The notes beneath the pieces were generated by a model. The model made no database searches and had not been told where the DNA came from. It saw nothing but the letters and a program-made list of their open reading frames with translations. Below, in pieces: positions 9,122-18,823 of a stretch of 25,338 bases of DNA. The translations under genes and the position numbers were made by a program. Numbering within the stretch: position 1 is the first letter of the stretch; the number at the start of each line of letters is the position of its first letter. The DNA comes from Gamsiella multidivaricata (taxonomy: Eukaryota > Mortierellomycota > Mortierellomycetes > Mortierellales > Mortierellaceae): positions 1 to 25,338 of the forward strand of contig NW_026251874.1 of NCBI RefSeq assembly GCF_025024155.1, read 5' to 3'.

Positions 9122-9736
9122 ATGGGAGGAAACTCTAGTAAGATCGAGGAAGAAACCGCCAATATTGAGGGTGCCGTTGAGTCGCTCAACAAAATCAACG
9201 CATCGCTCGCTACATTCAGAACGACCGTGTACAAAAGCGAATTCAATCAGGAATTGCCAAAGCCTAATGACCCAGACCTTATCTTCTCCAAGAAGTACTC
9301 GAATATGTCGTACACGAGTGGAATTAACTACGAAGCGATTCAAGCGATGGTCAACTCTGTGCTGGAGATCCCGGATGTCCTTACAAGCAAGAGATCATCG
9401 ATTGTCAATGCCGTGACAAAGCTTGCACAACTGACGGTCGGTGATACCAAAGCTTTTGCTTTCTCCAAGGCATACACCTGGCGTGTTGTAGGCGATGATG
9501 GCCAAGGGTACCTATTCACAACTGTGGTTGCTGCTGCTGCGATTGATACCAAGAAATGGGGCATGAGTTCTGGTGTGGGATGTCAGGCAGCTATGACATT
9601 TTGCTTCCGAGCTAGTACTGGTAACCTGTCGCTGCCTATTGAACCCAAACATCCTGCAGCGGCGCCTGCAGAGAAGACGGATATGGATGAGGTGCAGAGG
9701 CATCATGACAAGATAAACAACCTAGATCCACTTTGA
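9122..9736 (+). CDS. Met-Gly (myristoylation-type) protein of unknown family, paralogue B (204 aa)
   Basis: Single coding exon directly after a 5'UTR intron. The N-terminus MGGNSSK fits the N-myristoylation consensus well (Gly2, Ser6, Lys7). The N-terminal 35 residues look helical and charged. The conserved core with paralogue A includes VYKSEF, LPKPNDPDL, NMS, AMVNSVLEIP, AFSKAYTWRV, GYLFTTVVA and a C-x6-C pair (CQAAMTFC). The tail, about 35 residues with an Ala/Pro run then MDEVQRHHDKINNLDPL, differs from A. It is transcribed divergently from A, 1.3 kb away, with matching TATA, intron motif and inverted repeats, so the pair arose by inverted duplication. AATAAA lies at 9867-9872. Function unknown; membrane attachment is inferred from the N-terminus only. 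Confidence 0.87.
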   Translation: MGGNSSKIEEETANIEGAVESLNKINASLATFRTTVYKSEFNQELPKPNDPDLIFSKKYSNMSYTSGINYEAIQAMVNSVLEIPDVLTSKRSSIVNAVTKLAQLTVGDTKAFAFSKAYTWRVVGDDGQGYLFTTVVAAAAIDTKKWGMSSGVGCQAAMTFCFRASTGNLSLPIEPKHPAAAPAEKTDMDEVQRHHDKINNLDPL

Positions 9737-9866
9737 TTTCTTGCAAAGAGATTAGAACACCTCCCTCCCCCTCCCCCGCGAACGCAGTGTTATAACTAGC
9801 GCAGCGAGTACCTTTACCTTTCGTGTTTTCCCCATTCCCCATTCCACATTGATTCCCGGTACTCTC

Positions 9867-9872
9867 AATAAA
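9867..9872 (+). terminator. Poly(A) signal of paralogue B
   Basis: AATAAA about 130 bases past the stop codon at 9736, in CTCTCAATAAATGG. Confidence 0.5.
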
Positions 9873-10749
9873 TGGATCTCGATCAACATCTAGCCTCTAC
9901 AGATACATTAACTAAGGCAACTCTCAAGAGCTCCTTGGCTAAACACTTGGTGATGATGAGCTCGAATATGAACTGGTCCGGTCGCTTATTCAAGACTCGG
10001 ATACCAACCACACCAGTCGCCATGATCCTTGCACGTTGACTATGTTAACGATGCCGCTACCAATACCAAGAGGCCAAGCCTACTCCAATAAGATCGATGC
10101 GCGGGAGGGGCAAGCCATCCTTGTCCACATCGGTTCTTTCGTTCAGCGTACACAACGCTTCCCGGTGGTCTCTAAGTTGTCCCTGAGTGATCCCCAAGTG
10201 GTCTTCAAGTGGTTCTCAAGTAGTTCTCGAGTGGTTCTCGAGTGGCCCTTGAACAACCCGGTAGTCCTGGGATGGTTCTCGAGTGGATTGTTAGTGAAGC
10301 CCAGGTGAAGCCTGGGAGATTCTGAGTGTTCTCAGAGTGAAAAAGTGTGCGACAAGTCCCGAGTGTGGGAAGTTTTGAGACCTCAAAATGAAGCGAGGAA
10401 GGCTGACTGTCAGACGAGAGCCAAGCCTGAGTAGTGTAGCCTCTGAATGAAAAGGCTGTGTGTGAAGCGGTGAAAGTTGATTGTAGGAGACGAAGGGTTC
10501 GAAAGGAAAGGAGGAGGGCAAGAGGGAAGAGGATTTAAAGTGCTGTGACTGTTACCGGTGGAGTGAGGCCGAGAGCACTATCCGAGAGGTGAGAGATACG
10601 TGTCGAATTGATGACTACACATGCACAGCACGCACGCAACATCTCACGCCCTTCACGTCCTCGGTTTCCTTCATCCTTCAATGTCTTTCAACACGGGGCT
10701 CATCTTACATATACAGTAGATCCCCACAGGGAATAAGAGGTGAACATGA
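9873..10749. other. Gene-poor stretch with a short minisatellite
   Basis: No supported gene. At about 10165-10290 there is a degenerate tandem array of 11-base units close to AAGTGGTTCTC (variants AAGTGGTCTTC, AAGTAGTTCTC, GAGTGGTTCTC), at least five units. The open frame across it is explained by the repeat. From about 10340 to 10560 the plus strand is purine-rich, without coding signs. Confidence 0.55.
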
Positions 10750-10757
10750 TTAGGCAC
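10715..10757 (+). repeat. 43-bp direct repeat at the 3' end of decayed copy 2 (distal copy)
   Basis: About 36 of 43 bases match 12524-12566, sharing AGGGAATAA and AGGTGAACA-GATTAGG. It overlaps the stop codon of the last open segment of decayed copy 2. Confidence 0.55.
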
Positions 10758-12400
10758 TGGCGTTTGAAACGATCCTGTCATTCATTAATGCATTAATTTT
10801 GGCCATAATTCCATTTTCGCTCATATTGTCCCTTACAATCGCAATAAACGCTTCTGTTCTTTTCTCAACGTCCGATCCTCGATTATAACCATCGTTCAGC
10901 GACTTCAACTGAACCGCTATATACTGAAGTTCGATCGAGTTCTGCTTCATTCTGTTGCAAGTCAAGACCAATGGGGCACGCTGTCAAGACAATAGATGAG
11001 CCACTTGGAGCGAAAAAGTGGCGTGGTTCAACATTAATCCCTGTGTCCTTCCCTGTGTCCTTCCTTGTGGTTGCTTTATTCGTGACAAAACTACTTGACG
11101 AAACAGCAATGATTGTAGTCTGTGCCGGTGCGCACTTTCCCTTCTGTGCATGAAGCCGTTGTGAAACAAACAAAACAACATGAATCCTCTCCCCAGCGTG
11201 TACAACTCCAGCTTCTTGTACAGATCTTCCAAAATGATCGACGGTGATGACATGTCCTTGGCTTTATGGCCAAAGATTGGATCCTAATCTTTCAATAAGT
11301 CTCACATCCCATTCTGTCATCTCTGGTGAAGATGCTGTTCGTCCAAGTTTCGTTCCCAAGGTAAGAAACGAACTCTCCACGGAGAGGGAGATGTGCAAGA
11401 GGGAATGAAGTGTAGTATTCCCAACTTTCTGTCTACATTGATAGAGAAAGATAGACGGAGAGAGATAGATATACCACATCCATCAGCTACTACACCATTG
11501 ACCAATGTCCCTAAAGGCTTTGGTAGCACGCATGTATACGAGCGAACAGAAATGGCTCTGCAGGTTAAACTTACATTGACACGATGCGACCTCGAGCCGA
11601 GCTAATACTGTCGACATGTAAAGAGTTCTCACTTCCCTTTGCCTTTGAAGTTTGCGCTTCCGTTGTTGGTACAGTTGCTCTCCACATCACCATCCTGTGT
11701 CCCGCAAGGATCCTTCTGAACCCGGAATGGGTTGTCATCGTCATTTTGGCGATATTGCTCTCAGTCCGAACCGCTGTGTGGCGAAGATACGTCTGATCCT
11801 TGATTTGATGAGAGCTCGCTTATGAGTTGAGAGAGTGGTCGACTCTAGATGTTGCGGCGGTTATTGATGATGTTGAGGATGACGATCGTAGTTCTAAAGT
11901 GCTGCTTCCGCCGTCTTTAGGGTGAACTATCCATGGAACCGGACTGAAAGCTGTCATGGATTAGTCAAGTCGTTCCAATAACTGTAACTCCTCATTCGAT
12001 TCTTAGTTTTAATTTTTCTTTCTCTTATACATACCGTTGATTGAAGACTTTGATCTCCGTTGAAGAGGATTTTGTGCACTAGAGGCGAGGTCCTCCCGAC
12101 GGTGTCTCACAATCTCTTGCTTTGCAATGAATAGTTGATGAGGACGTCGATGTTGAGGATACTATTCCGGAAAATGGTGTGAGCGCTTGGCAAGATGAAT
12201 TACGAACCCAATGGTTCCTCGTCTTCATCATTGTCCTTGCCACGGACCATCTTATCGGCCGGGTCGTCCTCATGTCAGTCATATGTGTCTTGCGGGCGAG
12301 GCAGCAGTCCTCGAGGCAACGTGTTGTCATAATCGCCGCTGTTGCTCGCATCGGTGTTATACTTCACGCGATATCCAGTGGCCGATTTCGACAATTAGTA
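10750..12400 (-). pseudogene. Decayed multi-exon gene, copy 2 (family not recognised)
   Basis: Reverse-strand counterpart of 3161-4488. Matching points are a donor GTATGTATAAGAG at 12034, a donor GTAAGTTT at 11574 and an AATGTAG acceptor ending at 11433. Coding remnants include TLPRGLLPRPQDTY and GKDNDEDEE (near 12.2-12.3 kb), a segment open through 11.6-11.8 kb, and one frame open from 11432 to 10883 except for a TAA at 11264-11266, with motifs MTEWDVRLIERLGSNLWP and FGRSVQEAGVVHAGERIH. A further open stretch in another frame ends at 10750 (MNDRIVSNASA). Lesions relative to copy 1 include an 8-base loss near 11584, in-frame stops and frame changes. The product is not recognised. Whether the segment at 10750-10971 belongs to the same gene is unsure. 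Confidence 0.5.
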
Positions 12401-12523
12401 GCACGGGATGGCGACAATGGAGACAATCTACTTGCGTAACATTCTCCTACCTCTCCATTCGATTCTGTAGGGACATGTTGGCCATTGGCAGCTTGATGGT
12501 TTTCTCCTTTGTGTTGAACTAGT

Positions 12524-12566
12524 AGTAAATCCCTGAAGGGAATAAAAGGTGAACACGATTAGGTAC
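12524..12566 (+). repeat. 43-bp direct repeat (proximal copy)
   Basis: Partner of 10715-10757. On the minus strand both read as the 3' end of a gene followed by ACCTAATC-TGTTCACC-like sequence, so a second, even more decayed gene end may lie at 12.55-12.7 kb. Confidence 0.5.
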
Positions 12567-12838
12567 AAGCCTCCGACATGGTAAAATAGACTGGATGGAA
12601 CGATCCCATCGTTGACAAGAAAAGAGCTGGTGTTCATTCTATACCTTTTTCCAACAAGTTGCCTTGGAATCGCCTCTTGTCTAGTCTGAAATCGACAAGG
12701 AGATCTTTGCACTCTCTGTACTGATGTTCCTTGCGGACTATATGCCCATTCAAGCTATCACTTGGACGCCACGAAAAATGAAAGAGCGACAGAACGTGAG
12801 TTTTATCGAGCCGTAGATCGTATGGCTTTCGATTAGAG

Positions 12839-13297
12839 ATGGCAGATGAGGATATGCACCTCAAAAATTTGCATGGTTTTTACCGGCTGCTGAAGAGTCC
12901 TGAGCTCTTTGAAGGCGATCTTTTCCGGCTTCATCGTTCTAAGGATTGTTTAACACGTCAAGACAATACGCAAGGGGTTGCCAAAGCGATAGTAGCGTTA
13001 GTAAACCGAACCCATCGCCTTGATAATGTTCACATATGGTGGAAGCAAGACTCTTCTGTAACCGTAGCCCACTTTGTGTTGTGCGGTCTTTCCTCCAATG
13101 ATGCTGGTTACAGATCCCGTCAACTACAGTGCAAGGTAAAAGGAAGTAAGGGGCTTAGTTCCAGAGGTGAGACCATCGTGATTAAGGAAACCTCCCTGGT
13201 TGGTAGCGTCCGTAGCTTTGTTGTCTGCACCTCGAAGGATCTCTTGCGAGCAGGGAGTGATGATCGACTACGTGTCGGGACTCGGCAAGTTGGATGA
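12839..13297 (+). CDS. Possible hypothetical protein (152 aa)
   Basis: An uninterrupted 152-codon frame from ATG (MADEDMHLKNLHGFYRLLKS) with a mixed, protein-like composition, including VAKAIVALVNRTHRLDNVH and a WWKQD motif. No homologue elsewhere in the window, no clear TATA box and no recognised domain. The C-terminal third is rich in Ser/Arg and may lie beyond a true exon end, since GTAAAAG and GTAAGG donors occur near 13136-13147. It could be an exon of a larger gene or a chance frame in a region otherwise filled with gene remnants. Confidence 0.3.
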   Translation: MADEDMHLKNLHGFYRLLKSPELFEGDLFRLHRSKDCLTRQDNTQGVAKAIVALVNRTHRLDNVHIWWKQDSSVTVAHFVLCGLSSNDAGYRSRQLQCKVKGSKGLSSRGETIVIKETSLVGSVRSFVVCTSKDLLRAGSDDRLRVGTRQVG

Positions 13298-13626
13298 GTT
13301 CTCGACTGAGGGGAGGGGGAGGAGAGAGGTCGAAGGGTGACATCGATCGGGCAGTGCTCCTGACCGGAGGACAGAACAGTGATGACTCGGAGTGCCTCGG
13401 GTGGCTGAGAAATCATTTGTGCCCGATTTGGATCACGTGTGGCAGGGCTTGTCCAGGTATGAGAGGTACATGTCCATAGACCAATGCATTGGCGGATGCC
13501 CAAGCAATGTGCAGTAGATGCGTGCGCTAGACAATAGATCTCCGTCGGCCTGATTGATGCGCCGATCGAATACCTGATCGACCCGCTTCTCCAAGATGGC
13601 AGTTTATCCTCAACATTCCGCGGGCA
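13298..13626. other. Gene-poor stretch
   Basis: No supported gene. A purine-rich plus strand (GAGGGGAGGGGGAGGAGAGAGG) runs at 13307-13328. The long minus frame here is a shadow with no supporting signals. Confidence 0.35.
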
Positions 13627-13727
13627 AATTTCCCCAAATAGGGTTCAAGGTGTGTGGACGCAGAACCACAAACAAATAAAGTGTATCCAATCCCGACGGT
13701 CCAGACTAGGCCATGCAGTGCATGCTC
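13627..13727 (-). repeat. Dispersed repeat, copy B
   Basis: Reverse-complement partner of 5518-5618, sharing CCCCAAATAGGGTTCAAGG and GGCCATGCAGTGCA-like blocks. It ends about 30 bases before the pogo remnant. Confidence 0.7.
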
Positions 13728-13760
13728 GCATGAGAGCAAACAAACTGCCTCCACCAACTA

Positions 13761-14525
13761 CAGTCAACTTTTGATAAAATAAAGCTGGATAAAATAAAAC
13801 ATTGGATGAATTGAAACACTCTGACGGTCCCGACCGTCGGGACCTATGAAGCCCATATGCGCTAAAATAAAACCTGGATAAAATATAAAATAAACCCCTT
13901 TACGGTCCCGACGCTATGGGGAGTTTTATTTTACGAAGCGTGACCTAGTTCTTCACATAGTCATCCAAGGTTGACTGAACGAGTGAAAGAATTTTCAAAT
14001 CCCTCGCTGCGTCACTTAGCTTGTTGGCCATTGCGATTTGTTCTCGAGAGTCACGATCAGACAACATCCAGAACAATGCCACTTCATCCATCATATCCAC
14101 GACCTGCGCAGGTGTGAGCTTCGACTCCAATACGATTTCCGCCTCCTCTTCTTCTTCGTCCTGCCCGGTCTGTATAAGCTCGGCAATTGATGGCACATTG
14201 GCTACCTCCTGTTCTTCTGGGTAGTTCAAGAGGAGATCGATTGGCATGGGATCTTTATACGGTAGCTGGCGGATACTGATCTCAAGCTGATTGATTGCAT
14301 CCATGTCCTCGCTAGCAATTGGTTGTACACGATTCGACTCGGAGCGAATCTTGTACGAATAGAGCTCCGGCTCCTGAACCATGTTTTGAGAGACGTCATC
14401 ATGTTGGACGGAAAGGTCTGATGTGGTGCCTCTGAATGTCAATTTCAAATATTGGAAGAGATAAATCCATTGCAGACGACTTTTATTGAACGGGGTATTG
14501 TAAGCTGTAGAGTAGCCTTGTTGCT
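13761..14525 (-). mobile_element. Truncated pogo/Tigger-type DNA transposon (Tc1/mariner superfamily)
   Basis: A TA dinucleotide at 13759-13760 is followed by CAGTCAACTTTTGATAAAAT, a CAGT-type terminus as in pogo/Tigger elements. Subterminal sequence has four GATAAAATA/TAAAATAAA repeats and a perfect 19-base palindrome GGTCCCGAC-C-GTCGGGACC at 13826-13844, with another GGTCCCGAC at 13904-13912. Inward lies the 3' end of a transposase. No matching terminus was found on the high-coordinate side, so the element has lost its transposase N-terminal half and second end. Confidence 0.65.
13945..14522 (-). pseudogene. C-terminal fragment of a pogo/Tigger-like transposase
   Basis: The frame is open from a TAG near 14523 to the stop at 13945 with no ATG at a sensible position (the longest listed start is a TTG at 14448). 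Features match the region after the DDE catalytic domain in fungal pogo-type transposases: a DAINQLEISIRQLPY helix, DPMPIDLLLNYPEE, an acidic EEEEEE run, then a helical tail (VVDMMDEVALFWMLSDRDS) where related proteins carry a zipper-like region. The catalytic Asp residues and the DNA-binding HTH are missing, so it cannot transpose. Recognition rests on family resemblance recalled for Mucoromycota elements, not on a search. Confidence 0.6.
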
Positions 14526-14926
14526 ACGATCGGCTGAGATTAAGCCCATTGTTCTATAGATTTGTTCGAAAGAACAGCATCTCCTCTCTATCTTTTTCTT
14601 TTCTGTGAGCGTGGCTTAAGGGCGGTTCATTTGGAAGACTGTTAGTTTGCCTTTGAATGGGCTCGTCTACCAGGACGCGGAAGGAGATGACGGTCAGTGA
14701 GAAAATGGTGGCGCAAGGCATTGGCTTGTGTAGCACACACGTTTGGTGCCATATGGTAAGGTATGTACTACAGGAACAGAGTAAAGGGAGAAAACGATGC
14801 ATTTACAATTTGACTTAGTAGGTGAAAGGCAGAAAAGATGGATGGTAAATGATGGAAATATCCATGGGTCCAAATGAAAAGCAAAGTATTATTTTAGACG
14901 TGAAGAAGGAAGAAATTGAGTGGAGA
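14526..14926. other. Intergenic stretch, no gene seen
   Basis: Lies between the pogo remnant and the 3' end of the nuclease-like gene. No exon or repeat supported on either strand. Confidence 0.4.
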
Positions 14927-14932
14927 TTTATT
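14927..14932 (-). terminator. Poly(A) signal of the nuclease-like gene
   Basis: AATAAA on the minus strand, 33 bases past the TGA at 14965-14967. Confidence 0.6.
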
Positions 14933-14964
14933 TGAATGCAAATTGCAATACGCCTGAGTCCAGT

Positions 14965-17282
14965 TCACTTGATTCTCTTTCGAGCATCAAGGATGTCATC
15001 AAATCGCCAGGATCTCTTCCGGTTCGCATCAAACTCATGCTCAGCAAGCATGTCAACATCCTCCTACAAAAAATGGTACAGCGTGGTAAGTAATGCGATT
15101 GACAAGATGCCATGACGGCGACGCTACACTTAACACTCAATACAACATGTAGTACCTTCGCAGCAAGTAGGGGTGGCAAGGTGGCAAGGAGTGCAGGAAC
15201 TGTGGCAATTGAGCATGGCACAGAGAACAGACCAATCCTTTCAAGGATATAAATCCCTCGTATCTTCATGGACAGCCTCATTACGGTTCCGGTATCATGG
15301 ACCACTTGGAGAAGAGGCGCTACGTGGTTCCCTCGGTCTAAGAAAGCTTTACCAAACCTCGCAAGACGAAATAAGTCCCAGTTTGTTTTAGACCGGCAAT
15401 TCGCTCTGCATGGCCCAGTTATTTCACCGTAGAGGATCTCGTGGCCATGTGCCTTCACAAGAATGTCTGGTCGGTCAGGTTTCGAGCCCTGGTGCTTCTG
15501 TACATGACAATCTGTGTTGGGGCTAAGGTCATACCGAGATAATTGCACGTAGATGGGTAATCGCTCCTGAGTGATTCCAACGATAAGATTGACATACACA
15601 CAGAGACTTCCTTACTACTGCACGTCGGTTTTTCCGTCAATCTTGAGAATGCAGTTCAGCACTGGGGCTACATAATTCACAGTGAAGGTGACCTCAGATA
15701 TGGATCTGTCCACTACTTCAGGGAGGAACTCGAGCCTAAGTCCAATAAGCATTAGGTGCATATGAGTATACAATGACTTCATATTAAGCAAAGAGTACAT
15801 CGGCAGATACACTTACAGGTTGTCGAACATGATTCGTAGCTTCCTGTCCATGCATCCAAGTGCTTGGGAGGCATCCTCGCGTCTGTTGTTGATACGTAGC
15901 TGATAGGTGACGAGCAGACGAAAAGTCAAGTTAGAAAGAGTATGCAATATTAAAACATTTGCCATGGGTGAAACAATCCACGTACGCGGATGGCCTTGAG
16001 CACAGCTGCGTCATCGACATCAGGGTCAGGTAGAGCTGATGATGCCACCAACTGGCTGAGAATTTTCCTGCTGAAAACAGCTCGCATTCTCTGTGTTTGT
16101 AGAAAAGGCGCAAACACCCCAATGATAGCCCTAGTTTGGTACCCACGCTGTTGTCAATAATCGTAATTACGACGGCCATAAGATAAGCTACGTGCGTGGT
16201 AGGAAACTTACATGGCATCCGCGATATCAGCATTGTGCAGCCTGTCATTGTGCAACGCCTGGACACATTCTCTTTGATACTGCTGGAAAAGACAAGCAAT
16301 ACAGGCGTCATCATCCTTGGATCGCCACTATGAAAGTAAAATTAATAAAAACATTCAATAACATGCCCGCTCTCGTTTCTTTATCGTCTTATAGAACAAC
16401 CAACACATACCTCACAAACGGAATGTTGCACCTGGGCAATATGTGCGAGTAAATTCGACAGCTCTTCATCAATAAGGTCTTCCCGAACGTCGTCATCCAG
16501 TGTCGAAGCCCCATTATTTTCCTGACAAACATCCGACTGCTGTCCCAAAGGTTCCTGTTCTCCGCGGGCTTGACTGTCTGAGCGCGACGATGCGGTAGCA
16601 GTCTCTTCATCCGCTACAGCGTTGTCTATTATATGGGGATATGGGGTGCAACGTTGTTATCAAATTGACCAGATGAAGTCATTGCGCGAATTATTTTTCT
16701 TCAAAATAGACTACAGTACTAAAAGAGAAGCATACCATTATTCTCGTCATTCGAGCTGGACCCGCTATCGTTTCCTTTATGAACGGCTACAAAAGAGAGA
16801 GTATAGAGAAGATAAGTCAACCGAAGGGAGGTATTCAGTCAAAGCTTCATTGAGGATGAATAAACAGCTCTACCAGCGTCTGCCCGGGCGTTGTGTCCTG
16901 TACTGTTGGTTTGGACGGCTGAAAATCCGCGTGCAGACATGGCAAGCGACGCCTGCTGGGCTAGAGTAGCCGTTCTCTTCACAACAGTCTCGCATGAAGC
17001 ATCAAATTCGTAGTTTGCCAGCTCCCTATCCCATTCCAGCCAGAATGAATCCAGGTGAGTCTTCACAAAGTCATCATAAGTGGCTCTCAGACGTTCCCTT
17101 CGCGTCTTGCTCAGTCTGGATGAGTTCAGCAGTTGCTCGTACTGAGACATCGCTGCCTCCTTGCTGGTGAAGCCAAACTTCCTGACGAAGGATTGGAATG
17201 AGACATGCTCCATCAACTTGCCATCGACCCGTATGTCTTCACTGGCCCATGCTATGTACTCTTTGTCGTGGGCTTGGAGCAT
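14965..17282 (-). CDS. Nine-exon gene for a 534-aa protein with a PD-(D/E)XK-like C-terminal domain
   Basis: Exons: 17282-16874, 16786-16736, 16625-16411, 16327-16212, 16130-15986, 15899-15817, 15735-15616, 15522-15156 and 15063-14965. All are GT-AG and phases join to a 1605-nt frame. The ATG at 17282 (MLQAHDKEYIAW) was chosen because a TATATA element lies about 60 bases upstream and the GTG of the longer frame is unlikely. Residues 1-136 are helical and charged; 137-225 are Ser/Asp/Glu-rich and end LLAHIAQVQHSVCE. Residues 395-438 resemble the restriction-endonuclease fold: KPDRPDI (Asp399), EILYGEIT (Glu413) and then NWDLFRLARFGK. The usual E-x-K lysine is Thr415, so activity is doubtful. 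The tail has NRKRSW and DARKRIK, possible nuclear signals. A broken paralogue lies at 202-2549. The family seems expanded in Mucoromycota; this is recalled, not searched. Confidence 0.82.
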
Positions 17283-17339
17283 AGAAGTAAAAATGTAAGA
17301 AAAGAAACTTTTAGCTGTCACTCACTTTGAAACGAACGT

Positions 17340-17352
17340 TGATATATAACTA
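17340..17352 (-). promoter_or_regulatory. TATA-like element of the nuclease-like gene
   Basis: Minus strand reads AGTTATATATC about 60 bases before the ATG at 17282, close for a core promoter, so the leader would be short. Confidence 0.4.
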
Positions 17353-17381
17353 TAAAGCTGAAGAACGAACAAAGGACGCAT

Positions 17382-17463
17382 TGTCCGGCTCCCTCCCCGG
17401 TCAGCATGCCAGAGGAAGATCATCTTCCTGTTAAACACGCCGGAGCTAAAGAAGGCCAGCCGT
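17382..17463 (-). repeat. Hairpin-bearing direct repeat, copy 1
   Basis: 82 bases aligning with 17522-17602 (offset 140). They share CTCCCCGGTC-GCATGCCAG, GTTAAACACGC and GGAGCTAAAG. Its centre is a palindrome, AGGAAGAT-C-ATCTTCCT (17413-17429). The equivalent stem in copy 2 has a different sequence but still pairs. Confidence 0.75.
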
Positions 17464-17521
17464 TTCTAGACGATGGCTCTGTTCATCCTTCGCTGGTAAA
17501 GTATGGACCTTAACAAGAACC

Positions 17522-17602
17522 TGCCCGATCACCTCCCCGGTCGGCATGCCAGGGAAAGTTGCCTTTCCGTTAAACACGCTGGAGCTAAAGCAGGCTGATC
17601 GT
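17522..17602 (-). repeat. Hairpin-bearing direct repeat, copy 2
   Basis: 81 bases. The stem GGAAAG/CTTTCC (17553-17568) pairs perfectly; on the minus strand the loop is GCAA, a GNRA tetraloop. A short frame starting ATGGCTCTTGTGTTGCAAGG near 17672 on the minus strand reads into it (MALVLQGNVLISLIDL..) for about 48 codons, which I cannot support as a gene. Confidence 0.75.
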
Positions 17603-18331
<729 letters not shown>

Positions 18332-18439
18332 CAACGATGAGTGTGGTGGCAATGGACAATGATTGGCGGGGTAAAGAGATGATAAAGAGGGGCCTGCACG
18401 CCGCAAAGCCGCAAATTGAGACGCCATCGAATTTCCTGC

Positions 18440-18823
18440 TGCGGCAGCTGTCACCACCGTACCCACACATTCCCACCCTTCCCTTCCCTTTCTCTGTCCT
18501 CTCCCATGTGCACTCCCACGTCCCTTTGCCATGTCACCCTCCTCTCTTAATTCTCCTTCTCTCCTCCATTGCCCTTGCCGCTCCCACACCCTTCTTCGTT
18601 CTTACTTTTTCATACCCTTCTTTTTGCCACCATTTCCACATTTTCATCGTCTTTGCCACCGTTCTCACGCCTTTCCATCTCCTCTTACTGCTCCTTTTTA
18701 ATCGCTTTCTTTTCTCTTTCTTTTATCCCTCGCTTTCTCTACATCCCGCACCTTCCCAACAGCGCTCTTGAGACAACCATTACTTTTCCCCTCCTCTTCT
18801 TTCCATTGATGCTTCGCAGTATC
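18440..18823 (+). promoter_or_regulatory. Pyrimidine-rich promoter and leader of the Crinkler-type gene
   Basis: About 350 bases are dominated by C and T on the plus strand (blocks such as CCCTTCCCTTCCCTTTCTC and TTTTCTCTTTCTTTTATCCC), ending just before the ATG at 18824. A similar C/T-rich block precedes the next gene (about 22465-22588). Such tracts are common in fungal core promoters. The 144-codon frame at 18337-18771 lies in this block and looks non-coding. Confidence 0.5.

Noticed and set aside
12428..12864. Overlapping minus-strand frames of 76 and 94 codons
   Set aside because: Different frames, no splice or promoter signals, and partly opposite the plus-strand ORF; at best an almost erased gene end.
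17381..17470. tRNA-like or tRNA-derived SINE reading of the hairpin repeats
   Set aside because: An A-box-like TTAGCTCCGGCG is present on the minus strand, but there is no B box, no acceptor stem and no U before the would-be anticodon.
18337..18771. 144-codon plus-strand frame upstream of the Crinkler-type gene
   Set aside because: Lies in a C/T-rich promoter block; its Ser/Pro/Phe/Leu composition follows from base bias, and the true header starts at 18824.
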